From DAIDKA01 sp035943195 (GTDB lineage: Bacteria > Pseudomonadota > Gammaproteobacteria > Steroidobacterales > Steroidobacteraceae), in NCBI GenBank assembly GCA_035943195.1, contig DASZCK010000084.1:1-27898 (forward strand): a stretch of DNA of 27,898 bases. The letters run 5' to 3'. Both the position numbers and the translations under genes were made by a program. Shown piece after piece: positions 1 to 7,722 of the stretch. Within the stretch, counting starts at the first letter, position 1; each line of letters begins with the position of its first letter. The notes beneath the pieces were generated by a model that saw only the letters and a program-made list of their open reading frames with translations, did not search any database and had not been told where the DNA came from.

Positions 1-164
1 GGGGACTCGCCTACCATCCCTTCGAGCGGGTGGGGGTGATCGCGTCCTATTCGGCTTCCTGGGTGAACACGCGACTCACCACGGACACCGCCGGAATCGT
101 GCGCACTTCGCATGTGGAGTTCAATCCCCGGGCACTGGTGGTGGCCGTGGGCTACCAGTTCTGA
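1..164 (+). CDS. OmpW-like outer membrane beta-barrel protein, C-terminal fragment
   Basis: The only open frame at the left edge reads from base 3 to a TGA at 162-164 and gives 53 residues; the start lies outside the window. The segment has alternating strand-like stretches and ends in Gly-Tyr-Gln-Phe, the C-terminal aromatic signature that outer-membrane barrels use for BAM-dependent assembly. The final strands (a short T/D-rich loop, then V-E-F-N-P followed by a hydrophobic strand) resemble the end of OmpW, an 8-stranded small-molecule channel. The family call is inference from this short tail; another small barrel family is possible. It converges on nuoN with only 10 bp between stop codons and no visible terminator. 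Confidence 0.62.
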   Translation, partial: GLAYHPFERVGVIASYSASWVNTRLTTDTAGIVRTSHVEFNPRALVVAVGYQF

Positions 165-174
165 CAACCGCGCG

Positions 175-1620
175 TTAGCTCAGCAGACGGCCGCACAGTG
201 CCAGCAGCGGCCCGGGCAGGATGCCGAGCACCAGCACCGCCAGGCCATTGACCCCGACGGCCAGGCGCACGCCAGGCTGCCACTCCGGCAGCGGCTGGCC
301 GTCAGCCGGCTGATCGAAATACATGAGCTTCACGATGCGCAGGTAGTAAAAGGCGCCGACCACGGACACCACGGCGGCGATGATCACCAGCCATATATGG
401 CCGGTCACCCACAACTGCTGCAGGATCGAGAGCTTTGCCCAGAAGCCGACGAACGGCGGCACACCCGCGGTGGAGAACATCATCGCCATCATCACCACCG
501 CCAGCAGCGGGTCGCGACTGTACAGACCCTTGTAGTCATCGAGCCGGTCGGCCTCGAAGCCCTTCTGAGTCCGCAGCAGGATGACGCCGAAGGTGCCGAT
601 GGTCGCGAGCACGTACACCAGCGTATAGAAGAGCGCGGCGCCATAGCCGGCCTGGGTGCCGGTGACGAAGCCCAGCAGGATGAATCCGACATTGGAAATC
701 GCCGAATACGCCAGCATGCGCTTGAGATTGCTCTGCGCAATGGCCACGACATTGCCCAGGACCAGCGTCAGCACCGCCAGCACTGCCAGCATCTGCGACC
801 ACTGCTGCTCGGTGCCGGTCAGGCCGTGAGTGAGCAGGCGCAGCGCCAGCGCGAAATAGGCGAGCTTCGGTGCGGTCGCAATGAATTGCGTGACATTGGT
901 GGGCGCACCCTCGTACACATCCGGCAGCCACATGTGAAAGGGCACCGCGCCCAGCTTGAAGGCCACCGCGACGACGATGAAAGTCAGGCCGAGGATCGCA
1001 CCGGCGCCGTGCGTGGCGCCCAGCCGCACCGCCAGTTCATCCAGCCCCAGCGTACCGGTGATGCCGTAGATGATGGACATCCCGTAGAGGAGCATGCCCG
1101 AGGCGATGGCGCCCAGAACGAAGTACTTCATGGCCGCTTCGGCCGCGATCCCGTTGTCGCGGTCGAAGGCCACCATGGCATAGACCGACAACGCCAGCAG
1201 TTCCACGCCGATGTAGACGGTGAGCAGACTGTTGGCCGAGGCCAGCACGAAGATACCCAGCAGCGCCGTCAGCGCCAGAACGTAGTACTCACCGCGGCTG
1301 GTGCCGCGCTGGCTCATGTAGCTGCGGGAATACATGAGCGCTATCGCCACGAACAGCAGTGCCGCGAGTTTCAGCAGGCAGGAGAGCGGATCGGCGACAT
1401 ACAGACGATCGAACAGCACCACCCGGCTGCTCACCTGAGCCTGACCCACCATCAGTGCAGCGGTCGCAGCCAGCGCAATCAGCGTCAGCGTTGGGGTCAA
1501 TCCGCGCCGCTTCTCGCCGGCGAAGACATCGATCAGCAGCACCGCGCAGATGGCAAATGTCAGGAAGATCTCGCCGCTGGCGGGAGCAACCGAAGCCCAG
1601 GTCAATGTGGTATCTGGCAT
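175..1620 (-). CDS. nuoN: NADH-quinone oxidoreductase subunit N
   Basis: This is one of three antiporter-like membrane subunits of complex I, thought to carry a proton channel. The 481 residues, close to the E. coli length, are almost entirely hydrophobic helices. Key charged residues of the family are visible: Glu140 in a VYIGVELLALS segment and Lys222 in FKLGAVPFHMWLPDVYEGAP, followed by another Lys at about 252. It is the last gene of the nuo operon. The ATG lies 6 bp after the nuoM stop and has no clear Shine-Dalgarno, so translation is probably coupled to nuoM. The stop TAA is 10 bp from the convergent barrel gene, and no terminator hairpin is seen. Confidence 0.97.
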   Translation of the reverse strand: MPDTTLTWASVAPASGEIFLTFAICAVLLIDVFAGEKRRGLTPTLTLIALAATAALMVGQAQVSSRVVLFDRLYVADPLSCLLKLAALLFVAIALMYSRSYMSQRGTSRGEYYVLALTALLGIFVLASANSLLTVYIGVELLALSVYAMVAFDRDNGIAAEAAMKYFVLGAIASGMLLYGMSIIYGITGTLGLDELAVRLGATHGAGAILGLTFIVVAVAFKLGAVPFHMWLPDVYEGAPTNVTQFIATAPKLAYFALALRLLTHGLTGTEQQWSQMLAVLAVLTLVLGNVVAIAQSNLKRMLAYSAISNVGFILLGFVTGTQAGYGAALFYTLVYVLATIGTFGVILLRTQKGFEADRLDDYKGLYSRDPLLAVVMMAMMFSTAGVPPFVGFWAKLSILQQLWVTGHIWLVIIAAVVSVVGAFYYLRIVKLMYFDQPADGQPLPEWQPGVRLAVGVNGLAVLVLGILPGPLLALCGRLLS

Positions 1621-1626
1621 ATCAGT

Positions 1627-3144
1627 TCAAAGTGGCAGCTTCGAATGCACGGCCTGCTGGACCAGGTGGTGCACCGAAACTTCCATGATGTTGAGAAGGG
1701 GCGCCGGGTACACGCCCAGCAGCAGCACGGCCGCCGCGAGCACGCCAAGTACCAGGAATTCGCGGCCGTTGAGGTCGGTGAGTTCGGCCACATGAGAGTT
1801 GGCGACGGGTCCGAAGACCACCCGCTTGATCATCCACAAGGTGTAGGCGGCGCCCAGGATCAGGGTCGTGGCCGCCAGGAACGAGTACCAGAAGCTCGCC
1901 TTGAAACTGGCGAGGATCACCATGAATTCCCCGACGAAGCCCGAAGTGCCCGGCAGGCCGGAATTGGCCATGCCGAAGAACACCATCAGCGCCGCAAAGT
2001 ACGGCATCACATTGACGACACCACCGTAGCTGGCGATCTCACGGCTGTGCATGCGGTCGTAGAGCACGCCCACACAGAGGAACAGTGCGCCGGAAACCAG
2101 GCCGTGCGAGACCATCTGTACCATGGCGCCATCCACGCCCAGCACGGCCCCGTTGAGACTGCCGGTCGCGGCCACCACGGCGTAGAGGCCGAAGGTGCCC
2201 AGGGTCACGAACCCCATGTGCGCGATGGATGAATAGGCAATGAGCTTCTTCATGTCCTGCTGCACCATGGCCACGAAGCCGATGTACACCACCGCGATCA
2301 GCGACAGCGCGATGATCAGCATCACCAGCTCCCGGCTGGCATCCGGCGTGACCGGCAGGCTGAAGCGCAGGAAACCGTAGCCACCCATCTTCAGCATGAT
2401 GGCCGCCAGGATCACCGAGCCGCCGGTGGGTGCCTCGACGTGCGCATCGGGCAGCCAGGTATGCACCGGCCACATCGGCACCTTGACGGCAAAGGCCAAG
2501 AGGAAGGCCACGAAGATCCAGCGCTGTTCGATGAGAGTCAAAGGCAGCGCTTGCAGGGCCGCGATCGAATAGTCATGTCCCTTCACGTACATGTAGATCA
2601 GGGCCGCCAGCATCAGCACCGAGCCGAGGAAGGTGTACAGGAAGAACTTGATGGTCGCGTACACGCGCCGCGGTCCACCCCAGATGCCGATGATGAGGAA
2701 CATCGGGATCAGCATCGCCTCCCAGAAGAAGTAGAACAGCAGGGCATCGGCGGCGCAGAAGACGCCGACCATCAGGCCCTCCATGATCAGGAACGCCGCG
2801 AAGTACTGCGCCGGCCGCTGCGCGATCACGGTCCAGCCGGCGATGATCACCGGAATGGTCATGAAGGTGGTCAGGAGCACCAGGGGGAGCGAAATGCCAT
2901 CCACGCCGACGCTGTAGAAGGCGTTCAGCGATGGAATCCAGGACAGCTTTTCGGTGAATTGCAGGCCGACGATGCCGGTATCAAAGCCGGTATAGGCGGG
3001 AATTGAAATCAGGAATGTGGCCAGGGCGGCCGCCAGCGCCACCCAGCGTCCCAGGACGATGGAACGTTCGCCCAGCGCCAGCACCACGAGCCCCGCAAGG
3101 ATCGGCAGCCAGATCAGAACCGACAGGAGACCAAAACCGTGCAT
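1627..3144 (-). CDS. nuoM: NADH-quinone oxidoreductase subunit M
   Basis: This is the second antiporter-like proton-pumping subunit of complex I in the inner membrane. With the start chosen here it has 505 residues, close to the usual size of about 505-510. Family residues are present: Glu142 in FFWEAMLIPMF, Lys221 in AFAVKVPMWPVHTWLPDAH and Lys252 in AIMLKMGGYG. A longer frame reaches 3198, but it would run 35 bp into nuoL and add a charged, non-conserved leader. The ATG at 3144 gives the expected immediate hydrophobic helix and sits 19 bp after the nuoL stop. The stop TGA is 6 bp before nuoN. Confidence 0.96.
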   Translation of the reverse strand: MHGFGLLSVLIWLPILAGLVVLALGERSIVLGRWVALAAALATFLISIPAYTGFDTGIVGLQFTEKLSWIPSLNAFYSVGVDGISLPLVLLTTFMTIPVIIAGWTVIAQRPAQYFAAFLIMEGLMVGVFCAADALLFYFFWEAMLIPMFLIIGIWGGPRRVYATIKFFLYTFLGSVLMLAALIYMYVKGHDYSIAALQALPLTLIEQRWIFVAFLLAFAVKVPMWPVHTWLPDAHVEAPTGGSVILAAIMLKMGGYGFLRFSLPVTPDASRELVMLIIALSLIAVVYIGFVAMVQQDMKKLIAYSSIAHMGFVTLGTFGLYAVVAATGSLNGAVLGVDGAMVQMVSHGLVSGALFLCVGVLYDRMHSREIASYGGVVNVMPYFAALMVFFGMANSGLPGTSGFVGEFMVILASFKASFWYSFLAATTLILGAAYTLWMIKRVVFGPVANSHVAELTDLNGREFLVLGVLAAAVLLLGVYPAPLLNIMEVSVHHLVQQAVHSKLPL

Positions 3145-3163
3145 GTAAAGACCGCCCTTAGCC

Positions 3164-5185
3164 TTAGCGGAAAAGGAACCAGCCCAACAGCAGGGCAAGT
3201 CCGATCATGGTGAAGAATGCATAGGTGTACAGGTAGCCGCTCTGCAGGTGTCGCAGCACCCCGCCGATGCGCCCCACGGTATTGGCAGTGCCATTCACCA
3301 TGCCGCCGTCGATGAGGATCTGGTCGCCCGCCCGCCACAGGCCCTTGCCCAGCCCGCGCGCGATCACGCACAGGACGTTCTCGTTGAACCAGTCGAAATA
3401 AAACTTGTTGACCAGCAGGGTACGCAGCGGCGCGAGCGCCCTGGCCCAGGCGTCGGCCCACTCGGGCTTTCTAAGGAAGAACACCCAGGCCGAAAATACC
3501 CCCGCCAGCGCCAACCAGAACGGCGCGCCCAGAAAGCCCTTGAGGGCAAAGTTGAGCCAGATCGGCGCGTGCAGTTCCTCGCCGATCCGACCCACCATGT
3601 CATTGGCCGGGAGCACAAAGATCGACGTGCCGAAATAGCCGCCGAACAGCACCGACTTCACGCACAGGGCGCCGATGATGACGGAGGGAATGGCCAGTGC
3701 CACCAGCGGCCCGCGCACCACCCAGGGCGTCTCATGCGGATCGCCGCCGTGAGCATCATGACCATGCTCATCATGACCGTGAGCTTCGTGAGCGTCGTGG
3801 CCCTGCGCCGGCACCTTGCGAAAGCGCTCCCGGCCGTGGAAGGTCATGAAAAGCATGCGAAAGGTGTAGAACGCCGTGACGAACACGCCGCACAACACGC
3901 ATACATAGGCATAGGTATGGCCCCAGCGATGCGACTCACCGACGGCCTCGATGATTGCGTCCTTGGAATAAAAACCGGCGAAGAACGGTGTGCCGATGAG
4001 GGCGAGGGACCCGATCCAGCTGGTGACCGCGGTCCATGGCATGTACTTGGCGAGACCGCCCATCTTGCGCATGTCCTGCTCATGGTGCATGCCGATGATC
4101 ACCGAGCCGGCGGCGAGGAACAGCAGCGCCTTGAAGAAGGCATGCGTCATCAGGTGGAAGATCGCCCCGCTGTAGGCCGAGACGCCCAGTGCCACGGTCA
4201 TGTAACCCAGCTGCGAGAGGGTCGAATAGGCGATGACGCGCTTGATGTCGTTGGCGACGACGCCCAGCAGGCCCATGAAGAAGGCGGTGGTGGCACCGAT
4301 CACCAGCACGAATGACAGTGCCTGGTCGGACTGCTCGAACAGCGGCGACATGCGCGCCACCATGAAAATACCCGCCGTCACCATCGTGGCGGCGTGAATC
4401 AGCGCGGAAATAGGTGTCGGGCCTTCCATCGAATCCGGCAGCCACACGTGCAGTGGCACCTGGGCGGACTTGCCCATCGCACCCACGAACAGGCAGATGC
4501 AGATCAGCGTCATGGCCGGCACGGTGCTGGTCGAGGTCAGCACGAAACTCTGGGTCGCGATGTGCGGTGCCGCCGCGAACGCAGTCTGATAGTCGAGCGA
4601 GCCGGTGAAGTACACCACTCCAGCTATGCCCAGCACGAAGCCGAAGTCGCCGATGCGGTTGACCAGGAAGGCCTTGAAGTTGGCGAAAACTGCCGATGGG
4701 CGCGTGTACCAGAAGCCGATCAGCAGGTAGGACACCACGCCCACCGCCTCCCAGCCGAAAAACAGCTGCATGAAGTTGTTCGACATCACCAGCATCAGCA
4801 TGGAGAAGGTGAACAGCGAGATGTAGCTGAAGAAGCGCTGATAGCCATCGTCATCGGCCATGTAGCCGATGGTGTAGACATGCACGCACAGGGAGACGAA
4901 GGTGACCACCACCATCATCAGCGCCGACAGCCGGTCGATGAGGAAGCCCACCTGGAAGCGGATGCCATCGCTCACCAGCCAGTTGTACACCGGTGCATTG
5001 AAGGTGGACGCCCCGCCCCATACCAGGTCCGTCCACACATAGATCGACAGAGCGCAGGAGATCGCGACGCCGATTATGGTGACCCAGTGTGCGCCGGCGC
5101 GGCCGACCAGCCTGCCGAACAGTCCGGCAATGATGGCGCCCAGCAAGGGCAGCATGGGAATGGCCAGCAGCAGATTCGGGTTCAT
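3164..5185 (-). CDS. nuoL: NADH-quinone oxidoreductase subunit L with histidine-rich loop
   Basis: This is the distal antiporter-like subunit of complex I, which carries the long lateral helix that braces the membrane arm. The 673 residues exceed the 613 of E. coli. Conserved proton-path residues are visible: Glu146 in FFGWEAVGV, Lys239 in VGAMGKSAQVPLHVWLPDSMEGP, and His264 in ALIHAATMV. Extra length includes a soluble segment at residues 463-484 with eight His mixed with Asp, Glu and Gly, located between transmembrane helices. A Shine-Dalgarno-like AAGGGTGAG precedes the ATG by 9 nt. The gene lies 10 bp after the nuoK stop. Confidence 0.97.
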   Translation of the reverse strand: MNPNLLLAIPMLPLLGAIIAGLFGRLVGRAGAHWVTIIGVAISCALSIYVWTDLVWGGASTFNAPVYNWLVSDGIRFQVGFLIDRLSALMMVVVTFVSLCVHVYTIGYMADDDGYQRFFSYISLFTFSMLMLVMSNNFMQLFFGWEAVGVVSYLLIGFWYTRPSAVFANFKAFLVNRIGDFGFVLGIAGVVYFTGSLDYQTAFAAAPHIATQSFVLTSTSTVPAMTLICICLFVGAMGKSAQVPLHVWLPDSMEGPTPISALIHAATMVTAGIFMVARMSPLFEQSDQALSFVLVIGATTAFFMGLLGVVANDIKRVIAYSTLSQLGYMTVALGVSAYSGAIFHLMTHAFFKALLFLAAGSVIIGMHHEQDMRKMGGLAKYMPWTAVTSWIGSLALIGTPFFAGFYSKDAIIEAVGESHRWGHTYAYVCVLCGVFVTAFYTFRMLFMTFHGRERFRKVPAQGHDAHEAHGHDEHGHDAHGGDPHETPWVVRGPLVALAIPSVIIGALCVKSVLFGGYFGTSIFVLPANDMVGRIGEELHAPIWLNFALKGFLGAPFWLALAGVFSAWVFFLRKPEWADAWARALAPLRTLLVNKFYFDWFNENVLCVIARGLGKGLWRAGDQILIDGGMVNGTANTVGRIGGVLRHLQSGYLYTYAFFTMIGLALLLGWFLFR

Positions 5186-5195
5186 CGTCTTGTGC

Positions 5196-5501
5196 TCACC
5201 CTTTGAGCGTGCTCAGGTCTTCGACATTGATACTGCGTCGCTCGCGGAACAGAACCACCAGGATGGCAAGTCCGATGGCGGACTCGGCCGCCGCCACGGT
5301 GAGCACGAAGAACACGAACACCTGGCCGTGGATGTCGCCCATGAAGCGTGAGAAGGCGACGAAGTTGAAGTTCGCTGCCAGCAGCAGCAGCTCCACGCAC
5401 ATCAGCAGCAGGATGACGTTCTTGCGGTTGAGAAACACGCCGGCCACCGCGATCGAAAATAGCACCGCCGACAGTGTCAGCAATTGGCCAAGAGTGATCA
5501 T
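5196..5501 (-). CDS. nuoK: NADH-quinone oxidoreductase subunit K
   Basis: This small (101 aa) three-helix membrane subunit of complex I corresponds to mitochondrial ND4L. The two buried glutamates of the family are present: Glu37 in LLMCVELLLLAANFN and Glu73 in AAAESAIGLAI, in the second and third helices. The start ATG overlaps the nuoJ stop as ATGA, which implies translational coupling, and a GGAGAAG motif lies about 9 nt upstream. The length matches the E. coli protein (100 aa). Confidence 0.97.
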   Translation of the reverse strand: MITLGQLLTLSAVLFSIAVAGVFLNRKNVILLLMCVELLLLAANFNFVAFSRFMGDIHGQVFVFFVLTVAAAESAIGLAILVVLFRERRSINVEDLSTLKG

Positions 5502-6100
5502 GAGCGCTTCTCCGCGTCCATTTTCACGATCCGCACCCGGTCGCGGGCGCGCGCCGCGACCTGCAGGTCGACGTTCTGCACCTTGTGGCCCTTGCGCTTG
5601 CGCATGGTGAGCGAGATTGCGGCGACGATGGCGACCAGCAGCAGCACCGCGGCCAGCTCAAACGGGTAGGCGTACTTGGTGTACAGGGCCTGTCCGAGTT
5701 CGGTGGTGTTGCTGTAGGTTGCCGGCAGGGCGGCCGGACCCTGGGTCACATCCGGGCCCAGCGTGCGCGCGACGATGACGCCGACGATTTCAAATATCAC
5801 GGCTCCCGCGGTGAGCCAACCCAGCCAGGCGAAGCGCGTGAACCCCTCACGCAGCTCCTCGAGATTGATGTCCAGCATCATGACAACGAACAGGAACAGC
5901 ACCATCACCGCGCCGACATACACTAGCACCAGCACCACGGCCAGGAACTCCGCGCCGATCAGCAGCCAGATGGCGGCACTGGTGACAAAGCACATGACCA
6001 GCGCCAGCGCCGCATGCACCGGGTTCTTCGAGATGATCATGCCCAGCGCGGAAGCCACCAGCACCACGGCAAAGGCGTAGAACAAAATCTGAACGAGCAC
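5498..6100 (-). CDS. nuoJ: NADH-quinone oxidoreductase subunit J
   Basis: This is the ND6-type membrane subunit of complex I, near the quinone-arm junction. The 200 residues contain about five hydrophobic helices, followed by a basic cytoplasmic tail (about residues 168-200) rich in Arg and Lys. The motif YVGAVMVLFLFVVMML matches the conserved third helix with its pi-bulge region. The start codon is GTG at 6100, supported by a strong GGGGAGGG ribosome binding site 5-6 nt upstream. A 37-bp gap separates it from nuoI, the largest gap inside the operon. The 3' end overlaps nuoK by 4 bp. Confidence 0.96.
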   Translation of the reverse strand: MLVQILFYAFAVVLVASALGMIISKNPVHAALALVMCFVTSAAIWLLIGAEFLAVVLVLVYVGAVMVLFLFVVMMLDINLEELREGFTRFAWLGWLTAGAVIFEIVGVIVARTLGPDVTQGPAALPATYSNTTELGQALYTKYAYPFELAAVLLLVAIVAAISLTMRKRKGHKVQNVDLQVAARARDRVRIVKMDAEKRS

Positions 6101-6137
6101 GCTGCCCTCCCCTTAAGGCTTCAGTTGCTGCCGGCGC

Positions 6138-6617
6138 TTAGCGGAACGGCGCGTCCGCCGCCTTGTCGGCGGCGATCATCGCCTCGTAACGCTCGCCGAC
6201 CGCGAGCAGCTTGTCCTTCGACATGATGTTCTCGCCCCGATGCTCCATGTGGTACTCGTGGATACGCGTGAGGACGATGGCGTCCACAGGGCAGGCCTCC
6301 TCGCAGAATCCACAGTAGATGCACTTGAACAGGTCGATGTCATAGCGGCTGGTGCGGCGCGTGCCGTCGGCGGCCACTTCGGAGTCGATGGTGATGCACA
6401 CCGCCGGGCACACCGCCTCGCACAGCTTGCAGGCGATGCAGCGCTCCTCGCCATTGGGATAGCGCCGCTGGGCATGCAGGCCGCGGAAGCGCGGTGACTG
6501 CGGCGTTTTCTCTTCCGGGTAGTTGATGGTGAACTTCGGCGACACGAACATCCGCCAGGTCACCGTCATGCCCTTGAGAAGTTCGGGCAGCAGCAGGGTC
6601 TTGAGCAATTGACTCAT
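6138..6617 (-). CDS. nuoI: NADH-quinone oxidoreductase subunit I, 2x[4Fe-4S] ferredoxin
   Basis: This peripheral-arm subunit passes electrons through clusters N6a and N6b towards N2 in NuoB. It has 159 residues with two classic 8Fe ferredoxin motifs: C60-x2-C63-x2-C66-x3-C70-P and C99-x2-C102-x2-C105-x3-C109-P. The N-terminal amphipathic region (residues 1-30) suits membrane-surface docking. The ATG at 6617 has GAAGG upstream and lies 9 bp after the nuoH stop. All eight cluster cysteines are present, so the protein should be functional. Confidence 0.97.
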   Translation of the reverse strand: MSQLLKTLLLPELLKGMTVTWRMFVSPKFTINYPEEKTPQSPRFRGLHAQRRYPNGEERCIACKLCEAVCPAVCITIDSEVAADGTRRTSRYDIDLFKCIYCGFCEEACPVDAIVLTRIHEYHMEHRGENIMSKDKLLAVGERYEAMIAADKAADAPFR

Positions 6618-6626
6618 GATTCGCCT

Positions 6627-7700
6627 TCAGGTCGTGTGCCAGGGGCCGACGTGAGCCCAGGACAGGACCCCCTCGACGAAGATCCAGACGATGGTCACCG
6701 GGATCAGGACCTTCCAGCCCAGCCGCATGATCTGGTCATAGCGGTAGCGGGGAAAGGTGGCGCGGAACCACAGGAACAGGAACAGGAATACAAAGCCCTT
6801 GAGAAACAGCCACCCGAAGCTCGGGGTCGCCAGCAGCGTATGGCCGAGCACCGGCCAGCCATCAAAAGGACTGAGCCACCCACCCATGAAGAAGACCGCC
6901 GTGAGGAAGGAGATCAGCATCATGTTGGCGTATTCGGCCAGGAAGAAGAGCGCAAAGGCCATGCCCGAGTACTCGACATGAAAGCCGGCCACGATCTCCG
7001 ATTCGCCTTCGGCTACATCGAAGGGCGCACGGTTGGTCTCGGCGACCCCGGAGATGAAGTAGACGATGAAGAGCGGAAAGAGCCAGGTCCAGTTCCAGGT
7101 GAACATGCCGCCCTGCTGGTGCCGCACGATGTCGCCGAGGTTCAGGCTGCCGGCCGCCATCAGCACGCCCACCAGCGCAAAGCCCATGGCAATTTCATAA
7201 GCGACGATCTGCGCCGCCGAGCGCATGGCGCCCAAGAACGCGTACTTGGAGTTGGAGGCCCAGCCGGCCAGGATCACTCCGTATACGCCCGCTGACGTCA
7301 GGGCCAGCAGGAACAGCAGGCCGGCATTGACGTTGGCGATGGTCAGATCAGGCGACAGCGGCATCACCGACCAGGCCACGAACGCCGTGACCAGGGTGAT
7401 CATCGGCGCCAGGGCGAACAGGAACTTGTTGGCACGGGTCGGGATGATCACTTCCTTGGTGATCAGCTTGACCACGTCGGCAAAGGGCTGACCGAGGCCC
7501 GGGATCATGCCGAAAATGGCCACGCGGTTGGGGCCGCGACGCAGCTGCATCCAGCCAATGACCTTGCGCTCCCACAGTGTCGTCAACGCCACGAAGATGA
7601 TCAGGGAAATGGTGACCGCCAGGATCCACAGCGTCGAGATCGTCGTGCTGCGCACGATGTCCGGCAGTGCCGCCCAGCGGGTTGTGAAATTATTGAACAC
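6627..7700 (-). CDS. nuoH: NADH-quinone oxidoreductase subunit H
   Basis: This ND1-type membrane subunit forms much of the quinone chamber of complex I. The conserved segments WERKVIGWMQLRRGPNRV (about residues 43-60) and FDVAEGESEIVAGFHVEYSG are intact. An open frame extends to 7793, but that leader is Arg/Pro-rich and overlaps nuoG by 71 bp. I therefore place the start at a GTG (7700), 22 bp after the nuoG stop, which gives 357 residues beginning MFNNFTTRW. A GAAGGT motif lies about 12 nt upstream, slightly far. The exact start is therefore less certain than the identity. Confidence 0.93.
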   Translation of the reverse strand: MFNNFTTRWAALPDIVRSTTISTLWILAVTISLIIFVALTTLWERKVIGWMQLRRGPNRVAIFGMIPGLGQPFADVVKLITKEVIIPTRANKFLFALAPMITLVTAFVAWSVMPLSPDLTIANVNAGLLFLLALTSAGVYGVILAGWASNSKYAFLGAMRSAAQIVAYEIAMGFALVGVLMAAGSLNLGDIVRHQQGGMFTWNWTWLFPLFIVYFISGVAETNRAPFDVAEGESEIVAGFHVEYSGMAFALFFLAEYANMMLISFLTAVFFMGGWLSPFDGWPVLGHTLLATPSFGWLFLKGFVFLFLFLWFRATFPRYRYDQIMRLGWKVLIPVTIVWIFVEGVLSWAHVGPWHTT

Positions 7701-7722
7701 AGTGGCGTCGTGACCTTCAGGC

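Noticed and set aside
112..2232. A 706-codon plus-strand frame opposite nuoN and nuoM
   Set aside because: In codon register with both genes, Gln/His/Arg-rich, no domain; it also overlaps the real plus-strand barrel gene end in another frame.
3145..3198. N-terminal extension of nuoM
   Set aside because: It overlaps the end of nuoL and adds a non-conserved leader; ATG at 3144 gives the family N-terminus.
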